Assembly: GCA_036806345.1 (NCBI GenBank)
Contig: DAIROT010000002.1
Coordinates: forward strand, 1-64,000
Source of the DNA: QHCF01 sp003244275
Lineage (GTDB): Bacteria > Actinomycetota > Acidimicrobiia > Acidimicrobiales > QHCF01
DNA: 64,000 nt
Reading direction: 5' to 3'
Both the position numbers and the translations under genes were made by a program. The notes under the pieces were generated by a model. It saw only the letters and a program-made list of their open reading frames with translations. It was not told where the DNA came from and ran no database searches. Positions 51,074 to 60,543 of this stretch are shown here, piece by piece. How positions within the stretch are numbered: the stretch's first letter is position 1; every line of letters starts with the position of its first letter.

Positions 51074-52075
51074 ATGGCCTATCCTGCGCTCCGGCCAATA
51101 GGCCACCACCCACGCCCCAGCCGGCGGCGGTTCATGGTCCGCCGAGTTGTTGTCGCCGTGATCGTGTTCGCAGTCTTGGCGGCGATTGGCCGCGGAGGTT
51201 ACGCCATCGCTCGCTCGAGCCCCGCTCAGCACCATCCACTGGCGGCTGGTGCCGAGCGAGTGAGGGTGCCCACCACGGCGCCACCGGTGCCGCCGAGCGA
51301 GCCGGGTGGCGGCCAGACCTTGTTTCCCTCGCATCGGCTGGTGGCCTTCTACGGTGCTCCCGGCAGCCCCAAGCTGGGGGTCCTGGGAGACGCTCCACCC
51401 GAGGCCCTCTGGTCCCGGCTGGCGGCGACGGCCGCCCCTTTCGCGTCGGCGGGCAGCGTCGTGGTTCCCGGCTACGAATTGATCGCCTTCGGTGCCCAGA
51501 GCGCTCCAGGGGCCCAGGGCAGCTATGCGGCCGAGTTGCCCGCCAGCCAGATCGACTCGTATCTCCAGGTCGTTCACGCCCATGGCGGCATGCTGATCCT
51601 GGACATCCAGCCCGGCCGGGGCAGCCTGCTGGCCGATGCCCAGGCCCTCGAGCGGTGGCTGGTCCAGCCCGACGTCGCGTTGGCCCTGGACCCCGAGTGG
51701 GAGCTGACCGCCGGCCAGCGTCCCGACCAGCAGATCGGCCACACCACGGCGGCCGAGATCAACGGCGTCTCGGCGTGGCTGGAGCAGCTCACCGTCTCCC
51801 ATCACCTGCCCCAGAAGCTGTTGGTCGTCCACCAGTTCACGGCGGCCATGGTTGCGGACAAGCCGGCGGTCGGCTCCCAGCCGGATCTGGCCATCGTGTT
51901 CAACATGGATGGCTTCGGGGGGACCGCCAACAAGCTCTCCGTCTACCAGGCCCTGGCGGCCGACACCCGTTGGACGCTGGGCTACAAGCTCTTCTACGAC
52001 CGCGACCGGCCCCTCCAGACGCCCACCCAGGTGCTCGCCCTCGTACCCCCGCCCCAGCTCGTCGAATACGAATAA
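51074..52075 (+). CDS. Signal-anchored extracytoplasmic protein of unknown function
   Basis: About 333 residues. A basic N-terminus and one helix (VRRVVVAVIVFAVLAAIGRG) are followed by a Pro-rich linker and a folded domain from LVAFYGAPGSPKLGVLGDAP. Later segments such as GGMLILDIQPGRGSLLADAQ, VALALDPEWELTAGQRPDQQ, LLVVHQFTAAMV and LAIVFNMDGFGG alternate strands ending in acidic residues, as in a TIM-barrel hydrolase, but no named family is evident. ATG at 51074 was chosen; ATG at 51134 would keep only the helix. It converges with recO. Confidence 0.7.
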   Translation: MAYPALRPIGHHPRPSRRRFMVRRVVVAVIVFAVLAAIGRGGYAIARSSPAQHHPLAAGAERVRVPTTAPPVPPSEPGGGQTLFPSHRLVAFYGAPGSPKLGVLGDAPPEALWSRLAATAAPFASAGSVVVPGYELIAFGAQSAPGAQGSYAAELPASQIDSYLQVVHAHGGMLILDIQPGRGSLLADAQALERWLVQPDVALALDPEWELTAGQRPDQQIGHTTAAEINGVSAWLEQLTVSHHLPQKLLVVHQFTAAMVADKPAVGSQPDLAIVFNMDGFGGTANKLSVYQALAADTRWTLGYKLFYDRDRPLQTPTQVLALVPPPQLVEYE

Positions 52076-52101
52076 CCGTCCACGGTCGCCAGGCCCCGTC
52101 G

Positions 52102-52860
52102 TCAGAACGCGGCCGGGGTACACCGGAGATGGCGTTCCAGATGTGCCTGCACGGCCTCGGTGGCCAGGCGGCCCACCTCTTGGGTGAGCGGGGAGGCAGG
52201 TTCGCCCAGCACGGCGGCCAGGTCACCGCCGACGATACGTCGAACCAGGGTCAGCGCGTCCGGGCTGATCGCCACTCCACGCCGGCAGGACCGGCAGAGT
52301 ACGCCGCCCTCCCCTAGGTCGAAGGCCACCAGATCCGCCGTCTCTCCACAACGAGCACACGCGTCCAGAACGGGCGCCGACCCATCCAGCACCAGCAGCT
52401 TCCAGAAGAAGGCCGGCACGATCAGGGCGGGCGGGGGCGCCAGACGGGCCGGGCTGGCCGGTCGCCGGTCGCCGCCACTGGTCAGGGTGGACAGGGTCCT
52501 GAGCGCGCCCACCAGCATCTTGTACAGCTGGGGGCCGGGCTGGCCCTCCTGGGCCACCTGGTCGACCACCTCCAGCATGGCGCTGGCCGCCGACAGACGC
52601 TCCAAATCCTCGCGAACGGCGCGAAAATGGTCCAGCACCTCGGCCTGGGTGACGATGTCCAGCTCTCGCCCCTTCCAGCACAACACGCTCACGTGGCTGA
52701 GCGGCTCTAGGCGCCCCCCAAAGCGGCTCTTGGTCCGCCGCACCCCCTTGGCCACCGCCCGCACCTTGCCGTGCCGGGGAGTGACCAGGGTGACGATGCG
52801 ATCGGCCTCACCCAGGCGGATGCTGCGCAGTACGACTGCCTCGTCCCGGTAGAGGCTCAA
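52102..52860 (-). CDS. recO: DNA repair protein RecO
   Basis: Mediates RecA loading in the RecFOR pathway. The product is about 252 residues. The N-terminal OB fold starts SLYRDEAVVLRSIRLGEADR and includes GKVRAVAKGVRRTKSRFGGR and LEPLSHVSVL. The C-terminal helical domain has a zinc site with CARC and CRSC (about residues 153-183). The start is probably the TTG at 52860, since no ATG or GTG in frame lies closer to the conserved YRDEAVVL. It is 20 bases downstream of uppS, a common actinobacterial pairing. Confidence 0.92.
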   Translation of the reverse strand: MSLYRDEAVVLRSIRLGEADRIVTLVTPRHGKVRAVAKGVRRTKSRFGGRLEPLSHVSVLCWKGRELDIVTQAEVLDHFRAVREDLERLSAASAMLEVVDQVAQEGQPGPQLYKMLVGALRTLSTLTSGGDRRPASPARLAPPPALIVPAFFWKLLVLDGSAPVLDACARCGETADLVAFDLGEGGVLCRSCRRGVAISPDALTLVRRIVGGDLAAVLGEPASPLTQEVGRLATEAVQAHLERHLRCTPAAF

Positions 52861-52880
52861 GTCACTTGGCGGGCCGGCAC

Positions 52881-53657
52881 TCAGCGGCCAAACCGAGGGC
52901 GCTCCACTCCGCCATAGCGACGCTCCCGGCGCTGGAACTCCCTCACCGCCTCGAACAGGTGTTGACGGCGAAAGTCGGGCCAGAGCACATCGACAAAGAC
53001 CAGCTCGCTGTAGGCGAGCTGCCACAGCAGGAAGTTGGATATGCGAAATTCTCCCGAGGTCCTTATCACCAGATCGGGATCGGGCATGTCCGGCCGATAG
53101 AGCCGGGAGCTGATGGCCTGCTCGTTCACCCGGGCCGCTGATACCCCATCGTCGATCAGTGCTCGCACGGCGTCCACTATCTCGACCCGGCCGCCGTAAT
53201 TGAAGGCGAAGGTGAGCGTCAAGCGCCGGTTGTCCTGCGTCAGCTCCTCCGCCTCCTCGATGCGGCGTAGGAGGCGCTTGGGTACCCGCCAGTCGCGCCG
53301 GCCCACGAAGCGCACCCGCACGCCCTTTTGGTGCATCTCGTCGCGACGGCGAACCAGGATGCCCTCGTTGAACCGCATCAAGAAGCGGACCTCGTCGGGC
53401 GGCCGGCGCCAGTTCTCGGTGGAGAAGGCGTATACGGTCAGCCAGCGAAGGCCCAGGACCAGGGCTCCCTCGATCGCATCGAAGAGCGCCTCCTCTCCGG
53501 CCGCATGCCCTTCGGTGCGGGGCAGGCCCCGCTGCCCGGCCCACCGCCCGTTGCCGTCCATTACGCAGCCAACATGGACCGGTAGCCGGCTCAGGTCCAT
53601 ATCTCCAATTCCCGAGTCGTCAATTTCGCCTTTGGCATCGGTGCCGAGAGCGGCCAC
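52881..53657 (-). CDS. uppS: Isoprenyl transferase (undecaprenyl/decaprenyl diphosphate synthase)
   Basis: Cis-prenyltransferase that makes the lipid carrier for peptidoglycan and glycan export. The catalytic Asp is in HVGCVMDGNGRWAGQRGLPR; WLTVYAFSTENWRRP and the C-terminal PDLVIRTSGEFRISNFLLWQ, LAYSELVFVDVLWPDF are the diphosphate-binding and dimer motifs. The 258-residue length fits. An internal ATG at 53600 (MDLSRLP) could be the true start because the first 19 residues are acidic and not conserved. Divergent from dinG. Confidence 0.95.
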   Translation of the reverse strand: MAALGTDAKGEIDDSGIGDMDLSRLPVHVGCVMDGNGRWAGQRGLPRTEGHAAGEEALFDAIEGALVLGLRWLTVYAFSTENWRRPPDEVRFLMRFNEGILVRRRDEMHQKGVRVRFVGRRDWRVPKRLLRRIEEAEELTQDNRRLTLTFAFNYGGRVEIVDAVRALIDDGVSAARVNEQAISSRLYRPDMPDPDLVIRTSGEFRISNFLLWQLAYSELVFVDVLWPDFRRQHLFEAVREFQRRERRYGGVERPRFGR

Positions 53658-53763
53658 TGGCGCAACCTACCGCGCCGCCGGTCAGAGTCAGTCCTCGTCT
53701 CGATGTCGCTCGGGTCCCTTGGTGTCATTCCGTCTCACGTCACTCGCGGTCTAGCCTCACGGA

Positions 53764-55716
53764 GTGGCTCACAAGGCTGTCAGCAAGGCCCTCGGACGAG
53801 TGGTGGGAGCTCTGCCGGGCGGAGGCGAGGCTCGGGACGGCCAACGGATCATGGCCGAGGCCGTGGCTAGGGCCATCGCTACTCACAAGCACCTGGTGGT
53901 TCAGGCCGGGACCGGCACCGGTAAGTCGCTGGCCTACCTGGTTCCCGCCGTGCTCTCGGGCCAGCGGGTGGTGGTGGCCACCGCCACCAAGGCCCTCCAG
54001 GACCAGCTGGCCACCAAGGATCTCCCCTTCCTGGCGGCCCAGCTGCATCGACGTTTCAGCTATGCCGTCCTCAAGGGTCGCTCCAACTACCTCTGTCGCC
54101 AGCGGGCGATCGAGGTGGCCGGGCAGGGGGAACAGCTCAGCCTCGATGATGCCCAACCGGAGACCCTGGGCCAGGAGATCCGTCAACTGCTGGCCTGGGC
54201 CGAGCGATCGCCCACCGGGGACCGGGCCGAGCTGGCCTTCGAGCCTCGGCCCCAGGCATGGGGACAGCTCAGCGTGAGCGCCCAGGACTGCCCGGGTGCC
54301 GCTCGCTGCCCCTCGGGTGACGACTGCTTCACCGAGCGGGCCAGGGAGCGGGCCGCCGAGGCCGACGTGGTGGTAGTCAACCTCCACCTCTACTGCGCCC
54401 ACCTGGCCAGCGGTGGCCAGGTCCTGCCTGGGCACGACGTGGTGGTGTTCGACGAGGCCCACGAGCTGGAGGACGTGGCCAGTGAGACCCTGGGCGCCGA
54501 GGTGGGCGCCGGGCGGCTGCGGGCCCTGGCTCGCCAGCTGCGAGGCGCCCTGGGTGGAACGTCCCGGGCAGCGCAGGCGGCAGCATCGGAGCTGGCCAAC
54601 CAGGTGGCAGACGCCGGCGACTCACTGGAGGCGGCCCTGGTCCCCCTGCGTGGACAGCGCCTCCTCCCCGAACTGGACGGCCAGCTGGTCGATGCCGTAA
54701 CCCTGACGGCTGGTCGCCTCGACCGGGCCATCGCCGCCCTGCGCCAGCAGGCCCTGGGGGACCAGGGCCAGAGTCACCAGGTGACGGACGACCAGGCCGC
54801 CACCCGGGCCTTGCTGGCAGCTACTCACCTGGCCGCCGATTTGGCACGGGTGACCTCTCCAGCCGTTGACCAGGTGGCCTGGGTAACCGAGCAGCCGCCA
54901 GTTGTGCTCAAGCTGGCGCTGGTGGATGTCGGGCCTCTGTTGGGAAGTTGTCTGTGGGACGAGGTGACGGCGGTACTCACCAGCGCCACCGTGCCGCCGG
55001 CCCTTCCGGTCAGACTTGGCCTGACCAAGTTCGACCACCTCGACGTGGGCAGCCCGTTCCCCTACCCGGACCACGGTCTGCTCTACTGCGCGACGCATCT
55101 TCCCGACCGACGCCGGCCCGACGCCGACGCCGCCGTCCAACAGGAGCTGGCTCACCTGATACAAGCGGCTGGTGGACGCACGCTGGCGCTGTTCACCAGC
55201 CTTCGAACCCTGAAAGAGGCCGTGGAGGTCCTGCGGGAACGAGTCCCTTTTCGCATATTGGCGCAGTCGGACATGCCCAAGCCGGCTCTGTTGGAGGCGT
55301 TCGCCGCTGACGAGTCGACCTGCCTGTTTGCCACCCTGAGCTTCTGGCAGGGCGTGGACGTCCCCGGAGCCACCCTCTCACTGGTGGTCATCGACAGAAT
55401 CCCGTTTCCCCGTCCGGACGACCCACTGATGCAGGCCCGGCGGGAACGAGCCGGCCCCGGCGCCTTTCGCCTGGTCGACCTGAGTCGGGCGACCACCCTG
55501 CTGGCCCAGGGAGCCGGGCGTCTCATTCGCAGCCGCGACGACCGTGGGGTGGTGGCCGTGCTCGACCGCCGGCTGGCCACCGCCAGCTACCGCTGGGACC
55601 TGGTGCGGGCGCTGCCACCCATGGCCCGCACCCGCCACCGCAGCGAGGTCGAAGCCTTCCTGGCCCATGCCCGCCAGATAGCGACTTCGGATTCAACTCT
55701 TGGACGTCCGGTGTAA
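53764..55716 (+). CDS. dinG: DinG-like ATP-dependent DNA helicase with Fe-S cluster
   Basis: XPD/DinG superfamily 2 helicase, 650 residues, acting on R-loops, D-loops and forked DNA. Motifs: Walker A VVQAGTGTGKSLAYLVP (about 44), VVATATKALQDQL, DEAH box VVVFDEAHELEDVA (about 232), and the C-terminal LFATLSFWQGVDVPGATLSL and TLLAQGAGRLIRSRDDRG. Four Cys suited to a 4Fe-4S cluster are seen: SNYLC (about 112) and C-x5-C-x5-C in AQDCPGAARCPSGDDC (about 178-190). The start is GTG. It converges with era across 107 bases that hold no recognised gene. Confidence 0.94.
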   Translation: MAHKAVSKALGRVVGALPGGGEARDGQRIMAEAVARAIATHKHLVVQAGTGTGKSLAYLVPAVLSGQRVVVATATKALQDQLATKDLPFLAAQLHRRFSYAVLKGRSNYLCRQRAIEVAGQGEQLSLDDAQPETLGQEIRQLLAWAERSPTGDRAELAFEPRPQAWGQLSVSAQDCPGAARCPSGDDCFTERARERAAEADVVVVNLHLYCAHLASGGQVLPGHDVVVFDEAHELEDVASETLGAEVGAGRLRALARQLRGALGGTSRAAQAAASELANQVADAGDSLEAALVPLRGQRLLPELDGQLVDAVTLTAGRLDRAIAALRQQALGDQGQSHQVTDDQAATRALLAATHLAADLARVTSPAVDQVAWVTEQPPVVLKLALVDVGPLLGSCLWDEVTAVLTSATVPPALPVRLGLTKFDHLDVGSPFPYPDHGLLYCATHLPDRRRPDADAAVQQELAHLIQAAGGRTLALFTSLRTLKEAVEVLRERVPFRILAQSDMPKPALLEAFAADESTCLFATLSFWQGVDVPGATLSLVVIDRIPFPRPDDPLMQARRERAGPGAFRLVDLSRATTLLAQGAGRLIRSRDDRGVVAVLDRRLATASYRWDLVRALPPMARTRHRSEVEAFLAHARQIATSDSTLGRPV

Positions 55717-55823
55717 ATACCACTTGTGTAGTCTTACGAGGTGCCGCCTTCGAAGACGAGCGTCGACAAGGCTTGGAACCGTTCTGCGAGAGTGGTTCAG
55801 CAAGCTAGAGCCTGCAGAGCAGG

Positions 55824-56678
55824 CTAACCGTACCCGAGGCGCTCCAAGGCCTGCGGGCGGCCCTGCCAGTCCTTGTCCACCTTGACGAACAGCTCGAGGT
55901 AAGCGCCCTCGGGAAGCTGGGCCCGCGTTGCTGTCCCCACCGCCTTGAGGACCTGGCCGTGGTGGCCGATGACTATGCCCTTCTGAGAGTCCCTCTCGAC
56001 CAGGATCTCGCAGCGGATGCGGGGCCACTCCCACTCGGTTACCCGGCAGGCGACCGAGTGGGGCAGTTCCTCCCTGGTCACCGCCAGCAGCTGCTCGCGC
56101 ACCAGCTCGGCCACCCAGAAAGCCTCGGCCATGTCGGTCACCATGTCGTCCGGGTAGTACTGGGGGCCCTCGGGCAGCCGGCCCACGATCTCGTCGACCA
56201 GCTCCTCGACCCCCTCCCCGGTGACCGCCGAGACGGCGTGGTAGCTCGACAGTTCGAGGGGGGCGGCCGCCGCCAGCTGGGACAGGACCGCGGCTCGGGC
56301 CGACAGGTCGACCTTGTTCACCACCAAGATGGAGTCTGGGGGCGTGCGGGCGGCGATGAAGCGGTCTCCCCTTCCGAGGGGGGCGGTGGCATCAATCATC
56401 AGCACAACCACGTCCACCCCGTCGAGGGCACCCACCGCTGAGGCGTTGAGGTGCTCACCCAACAAGGTCCGGGGCTTGTGGATGCCGGGCGTGTCCACCA
56501 TTACCAGCTGGGCACCGGGGCGGTTGAGCACTCCCCTCACCTGGTTGCGGGTGGTGTTGGGCTTGTCCGAGGTGATCGACACCTTGGTGCCGAGGATCTG
56601 GTTGACCAGGGTGGACTTGCCGACGTTGGGCCGCCCAACGACGGTGGCAAAGCCAGAGCGGAAGCCGGGCTCAGCCAT
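55824..56678 (-). CDS. era: GTPase Era
   Basis: Essential GTPase that binds the 3' end of 16S rRNA and checks small-subunit assembly. G1 is VVGRPNVGKSTLVNQILG, G2 ITSDKPNTTRNQVRG, G3 VDTPGIHKP and G4 VNKVDLS. The C-terminal KH domain has HHGQVLKAVGTATRAQL and ends FVKVDKDWQGRPQALERLGY. The ATG at 56678 (MAEPGFRSGFATVVG) is preferred over one at 56702. It is the last gene of the phoH-ybeY-corC-era cluster, the standard order in actinobacteria. Confidence 0.97.
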   Translation of the reverse strand: MAEPGFRSGFATVVGRPNVGKSTLVNQILGTKVSITSDKPNTTRNQVRGVLNRPGAQLVMVDTPGIHKPRTLLGEHLNASAVGALDGVDVVVLMIDATAPLGRGDRFIAARTPPDSILVVNKVDLSARAAVLSQLAAAAPLELSSYHAVSAVTGEGVEELVDEIVGRLPEGPQYYPDDMVTDMAEAFWVAELVREQLLAVTREELPHSVACRVTEWEWPRIRCEILVERDSQKGIVIGHHGQVLKAVGTATRAQLPEGAYLELFVKVDKDWQGRPQALERLGYG

Positions 56679-56733
56679 CGCCGGGACCCGCAGGATCAGC
56701 ACGCGCTCGTCCGGTCACCTGGCCACCAGGTCG

Positions 56734-58005
56734 TCAGTCCCCATCGGCTGCCGCCACCCTGGCGATCCGGACCCGGCCAATTCGGCGACCCTGGACCTTC
56801 TCCGCCACCAGACGGTGGCCGTCGGCCTCGGCCACCTCACCCTCGGTCGGGATGTGACCGAGGAGGTTGAACACCAGGCCGCCGACCGTGTCCCAGTCGC
56901 CAGCCGGCAGGTCGGCATGGAGCAGGTCGTTGACCTCGTCGATGGGCATCCTGGCGTTGACCCGATACTCCCCGTTGGCCATGGGCTCGATCAGCGGCTC
57001 CTCCACGTCGAACTCGTCGACGATGTCGCCCACCAGCTCCTCGATGAGGTCCTCCAGGGTCACCAGGCCGGTGGTATCGCCGTATTCGTCGATGACGACG
57101 GCCATGTGGAACTTTTGCGACTGCATCTCGCGCATCAGCTCGGCCACCCGCTTGGTCTCGGGCACGAAATGAGCCTCTCGCATCCGCTCGCGCACCGCCA
57201 GGTCGAGCCGGCCCTCGCGGTCTGCCCGCATGAGGTCTTTGGCGTACACGATGCCCAAGATGTCGTCCATCTGCTGGCCATAGACCGGGATGCGGCTGTA
57301 GCCGGCCGACATGGCCACCTCGATCACCTCGCGCACCGGGCGACTTCCCTGGACGGTCACCATGTCGGGCCGAGGCACCATCACCTCTCGGGCCACGGTG
57401 TCACCGAACTCGATGATCGAGTGGATGAGGGCCCGTTCCTCGGTCTCGATCACCTCCTCCTCCATGGCCATGTCGGCCATGGCCAACAGCTCCCGCTCGG
57501 AGACATAGGCCCCCTTGCGGACGGTGCCACCAGGCAGGATCCGGTTGGCCAGGCCGATCAGTACCCCCGAGACCAGGCGGACCGGTGGGAAGCGGATAAC
57601 CGCGTTCACCAACGGGGCGGCGAACAGGGCCGACCGTTCCGGATGCTGGACCGCCCAGTTCTTAGGGGCGGCTTCGGCCAGGACGAAGATGACCACTACC
57701 TCGAAGGCGGTGGCGGCGGCCACCCCGAATGCGCCGAACAGGTGCTCGGAGACCACCCCCACCAGGGTGGCCGCCACCAGCTGGCAGAGCAGGACCATCA
57801 ACAAGATGGGATTGAGGAAGCGTTCTGGGTGCTCGATCAGGCGCACCAGCACGGCCGCCCCCCGCCTTCCCTCCTCGTCGAGGGTCACCGCCTTCACCCG
57901 GCTCATGCGGGTGAGGCTGGTCTCGGCCAGAGCCAGGATCCCCGAGAACGCAAGGAGGACCACGATAACGATGAGCAGCACCGCGTCGGTGCCCCGCAGG
58001 TGCAT
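56734..58005 (-). CDS. CorC/HlyC-family CNNM transporter-like protein with CBS domains
   Basis: A 423-residue membrane protein. The N-terminal CNNM domain has four hydrophobic segments (1-170). A Bateman module of two CBS domains follows (REVMVPRPDMVTVQGSRPVR, YSRIPVYGQQMDDILGIVYA, FHMAVVIDEYGDTTGLVTLE), then a C-terminal CorC_HlyC domain. Related proteins move magnesium or cobalt ions and are regulated by ATP binding to the CBS pair; the direct role of bacterial members is debated. Its ATG overlaps the ybeY stop by one base (TGATG). Confidence 0.92.
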   Translation of the reverse strand: MHLRGTDAVLLIVIVVLLAFSGILALAETSLTRMSRVKAVTLDEEGRRGAAVLVRLIEHPERFLNPILLMVLLCQLVAATLVGVVSEHLFGAFGVAAATAFEVVVIFVLAEAAPKNWAVQHPERSALFAAPLVNAVIRFPPVRLVSGVLIGLANRILPGGTVRKGAYVSERELLAMADMAMEEEVIETEERALIHSIIEFGDTVAREVMVPRPDMVTVQGSRPVREVIEVAMSAGYSRIPVYGQQMDDILGIVYAKDLMRADREGRLDLAVRERMREAHFVPETKRVAELMREMQSQKFHMAVVIDEYGDTTGLVTLEDLIEELVGDIVDEFDVEEPLIEPMANGEYRVNARMPIDEVNDLLHADLPAGDWDTVGGLVFNLLGHIPTEGEVAEADGHRLVAEKVQGRRIGRVRIARVAAADGD

Positions 58006-58532
58006 CAGCAGGTGCGGCAGGACGTGCGGCGGTCTGTGCGGCGGTCTGTGCGGCGGTCTGTGCGGCGGTCAGCCAAGAGCTGGCACTCCCGCTCCTCCAT
58101 GGCCGCCGCCTCGGTCTCATCCTCGTGGTCCATGCCCCGCAGGTGGAGGATGCCATGGACGACCAAGAGCGCGATCTCGTCGTCCAGGGACTGGCCATGG
58201 TCGGCGGCATTGGCTACCGCCACTGCCGGGCAGATCACCACGTCACCCAGCATCACCGGCTGCTCGCCGGGAGCGTCTGCGTTGCTCACCTGCTCGGCGC
58301 CCGGCTGCCCGGCGCCCGGCTGCTCGTCAATGGGGAAGGACAGCACGTCGGTGGGCCCCGACCGGCCCCGAAACCGCTGATTGAGGTCGGCCATGACCGC
58401 CTCACTCACGAACGCCAGCGACAGCTCACCCTGAGCCTCCTCGGCATCCAACACTCGCCCGGCCAGCTCTGCCCACTCCTCCAGGTCGAGCGGCTGATCC
58501 TCCTGCTCGTCAGAGGTCAGCACCTCGTTCAT
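58005..58532 (-). CDS. ybeY: Endoribonuclease YbeY with C-terminal tetrapeptide repeat
   Basis: Zinc endoribonuclease for 16S rRNA 3'-end maturation and ribosome quality control. The family signature HGILHLRGMDHEDE supplies the three zinc His. Upstream are FVSEAVMADLNQRFRGRSGP and TDVLSFPID, with a short Gly/Glu/Ala insertion before LGDVVICPAVAV. The last 25 residues are four DRRT repeats from a 12-bp tandem repeat (58024-58070) and end in SCRTC; normal proteins stop soon after the zinc motif. It overlaps phoH by four bases. Confidence 0.94.
   Translation of the reverse strand: MNEVLTSDEQEDQPLDLEEWAELAGRVLDAEEAQGELSLAFVSEAVMADLNQRFRGRSGPTDVLSFPIDEQPGAGQPGAEQVSNADAPGEQPVMLGDVVICPAVAVANAADHGQSLDDEIALLVVHGILHLRGMDHEDETEAAAMEERECQLLADRRTDRRTDRRTDRRTSCRTC
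58024..58070. repeat. 12-bp in-frame tandem repeat at the 3' end of ybeY
   Basis: Three exact copies of GTGCGGCGGTCT and a fourth lacking the last base, as read on the plus strand. In ybeY they encode DRRT repeats. The unit is a multiple of three, so copy-number change would alter only the length of the C-terminal tail. The array ends 18 bases from the stop codon and the start of the corC-like gene. Confidence 0.95.
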
Positions 58533-59548
58533 ACGCCGGGACCCCGTTCGTAGGCCCTCACTATGTCGGCCACGATACGGTGGCGCACCACGTCGCGCTG
58601 GCTGAGTCGCACGAAGGCCAAGCCCTCGATCCCGCCCAGGAGGTCCTCCAGACCGGCCAGGCCGGAGCGCCTCCCAGCCAGGTCGGTCTGGGTGTCGTCG
58701 CCGGTTACCACCGCCTGCGAGTTGAACCCGATACGGGTGAGGAACATCTTCATCTGCTCGGGAGTGGTGTTCTGCGCCTCGTCGAGGATCACGAAGCTGG
58801 AGTTGAGCGTCCTACCTCGCATGAAGGCCAGCGGGGCCACCTCGATGGCTCCCCGATCGACCAGGCGGGCCATCCCCTCGGGCTCGACCATGTCGTAGAG
58901 GGCGTCGTAGAGGGGCCGCAGGTAGGGATCGACCTTGGCCATGAGATCCCCCGGCAGGAAGCCCAGCCGCTCCCCGGCCTCCACCGCCGGGCGGGTGAGA
59001 ATGATGCGGCTGACCTTCTTGGCCTGGAGAGCCTGCACCGCCAGGGCCACCGCCAGGTAGGACTTGCCGGTCCCGGCCGGACCGATTCCCACGGTAATGA
59101 CGTTGGCGGTGATGGCGTCGGCATAGCGCTTCTGGCCTGCGGTCTTGGGCCGGACCGTACGGCCTCGGGCCGAGCGCAGGAGCTCGGTGGTCAGCACCTC
59201 GGAGGGCCGCTCGTCGGCCTTGACCATGTCGATGGTGCGCCCGACATTGGCTCGATCCAGCCCCTGCCCGGCCTCCAGCAGCAGGACCAGCTCCTCGAAG
59301 AGCCGACCCACTCGCTCGGCCTCACCACCCTCCACCGTGATCTCGTTGCCCCGCACCATGATGGTGGCCCCCCCGAAGGCATCCTCCACCAAGCGCAGCA
59401 ACTCGTCGTGTTGGCCAAGCAGGCCTACCATGAGATGGTTGCCGGGTACGAGGATCTTGACCTGGGTCGAGTGCACGGAGCTCGTCTCGAAGTTTAGCCC
59501 GAGTTTGCCTGGACGAGGCCGGCCGCCGTCCAGAGAGCGATCACTCAA
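58529..59548 (-). CDS. phoH: PhoH family ATPase
   Basis: A 339-residue P-loop ATPase of the PhoH/YbeZ type, which partners YbeY in RNA processing. An N-terminal KH-like region (about 30-100) precedes Walker A VGIGPAGTGKSYLAVALAVQ (about 150), then RIILTRPAVEAGERLGFLPG, Walker B SFVILDEAQNTTPEQMKMFL and VVTGDDTQTDLAG. It overlaps the kinase gene upstream and ybeY downstream by four bases each, so all are translated from one message. Confidence 0.95.
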   Translation of the reverse strand: MSDRSLDGGRPRPGKLGLNFETSSVHSTQVKILVPGNHLMVGLLGQHDELLRLVEDAFGGATIMVRGNEITVEGGEAERVGRLFEELVLLLEAGQGLDRANVGRTIDMVKADERPSEVLTTELLRSARGRTVRPKTAGQKRYADAITANVITVGIGPAGTGKSYLAVALAVQALQAKKVSRIILTRPAVEAGERLGFLPGDLMAKVDPYLRPLYDALYDMVEPEGMARLVDRGAIEVAPLAFMRGRTLNSSFVILDEAQNTTPEQMKMFLTRIGFNSQAVVTGDDTQTDLAGRRSGLAGLEDLLGGIEGLAFVRLSQRDVVRHRIVADIVRAYERGPGV

Positions 59549-60528
59549 TCCGCCAGCTCGGCCAGCGTCACCGTAGAGGTACCCACCTTGCCCACCGCCA
59601 CGCCCGCAGCCACGGTGGCCAGGTGGGCGGCGGCAGGAAGACTGGCCCCGCTGGCCAGTGCCAGAGCCAGGCTACTGGCCACTGTGTCACCTGCTCCGGT
59701 GACATCGAAGACCTTGCGGGCGGTCGCCTCGATGTGCAATGGAGCGACTCCTGGGGCGGAGACGAACAGTGTCATTCCCTGGGCGCCCCGAGTGATCAGC
59801 ACCGCCGTTCCTCCCAGCTTCTCGAGCAGATCTCTTCCAGCCCGACAGAGGTCGTCTTCGTCGGCGATGCGCAGGCCGGCCGCCCGTCCTGCCTCTTCGA
59901 GGTTGGGCGTGACCACGGTCGCCCCCTGGTACCTGGCATAGTCGACTCCCTTGGTGTCGACCACCACAGGTATGCGCTGCTTCGCGGCCGCGGCGATCAG
60001 ATCCCGGGCCAGGCGAGACGAGATCACGCCCTTGCCGTAGTCCGAGATGACCACCGCCTCCGCGCTGGCAATCTGGCACCCGGCCCACTCCCAAAGGGCC
60101 GCCTCGACGCCCTGACCAAGGGGGACACAGGTCTCCCTGTCGGCCCTGACCACCTGCTGGAAACCGGCCACTATGCGGGTCTTGGTCGTGGTGGGGCGCG
60201 TATCGTCGGTCACGACTCCATCGGTGTTCAAACCCTGCTCTTGCAGTCGAGCCCTCAGTTGCTCGGCCGACGTGTCCTGACCCACCACGCCTCCCAGCAG
60301 GACCCTGCCACCCAGGGCCATGATCCCGGCTGCGGTATTGGCCGCCCCACCGGGCACGGTGCTGTGGCCCGCCACCTTGACCACCGGGACGGGCGCCTCG
60401 GGTGAGATGCGGTGCACATCTCCCCAGATGTACTCGTCGAGCATGAGATCGCCCATGATCAGCACAGTGGTGCCGGCAAAGTGGGAGACGATCGACTCGA
60501 TACGCGGGTCAGCCACCGCCGTACTCAC
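59545..60528 (-). CDS. PfkB-family heptose kinase (RfaE1/HldE N-terminal domain type)
   Basis: A 327-residue ribokinase-fold sugar kinase. MGDLMLDEYIWGDVHRISPE at the N-terminus, PVPVVKVAGHSTVPGGAANT and the C-terminal DVTGAGDTVASSLALAL match D-glycero-beta-D-manno-heptose-7-phosphate kinase, the first domain of HldE. The next gene upstream is the matching nucleotidyltransferase, normally the second domain of HldE, here separate and frameshifted. ADP- or GDP-heptose would feed S-layer or surface glycans. Other heptose genes (gmhA, gmhB) are not in the window. Confidence 0.85.
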   Translation of the reverse strand: MSTAVADPRIESIVSHFAGTTVLIMGDLMLDEYIWGDVHRISPEAPVPVVKVAGHSTVPGGAANTAAGIMALGGRVLLGGVVGQDTSAEQLRARLQEQGLNTDGVVTDDTRPTTTKTRIVAGFQQVVRADRETCVPLGQGVEAALWEWAGCQIASAEAVVISDYGKGVISSRLARDLIAAAAKQRIPVVVDTKGVDYARYQGATVVTPNLEEAGRAAGLRIADEDDLCRAGRDLLEKLGGTAVLITRGAQGMTLFVSAPGVAPLHIEATARKVFDVTGAGDTVASSLALALASGASLPAAAHLATVAAGVAVGKVGTSTVTLAELAD

Positions 60529-60543
60529 CGCTCCGAGGGCACC

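Noticed and set aside
55717..55823. A small gene between dinG and era (frame starting PPSKTSVDKAWN)
   Set aside because: Under 30 residues, no ribosome site, and no recognisable family.
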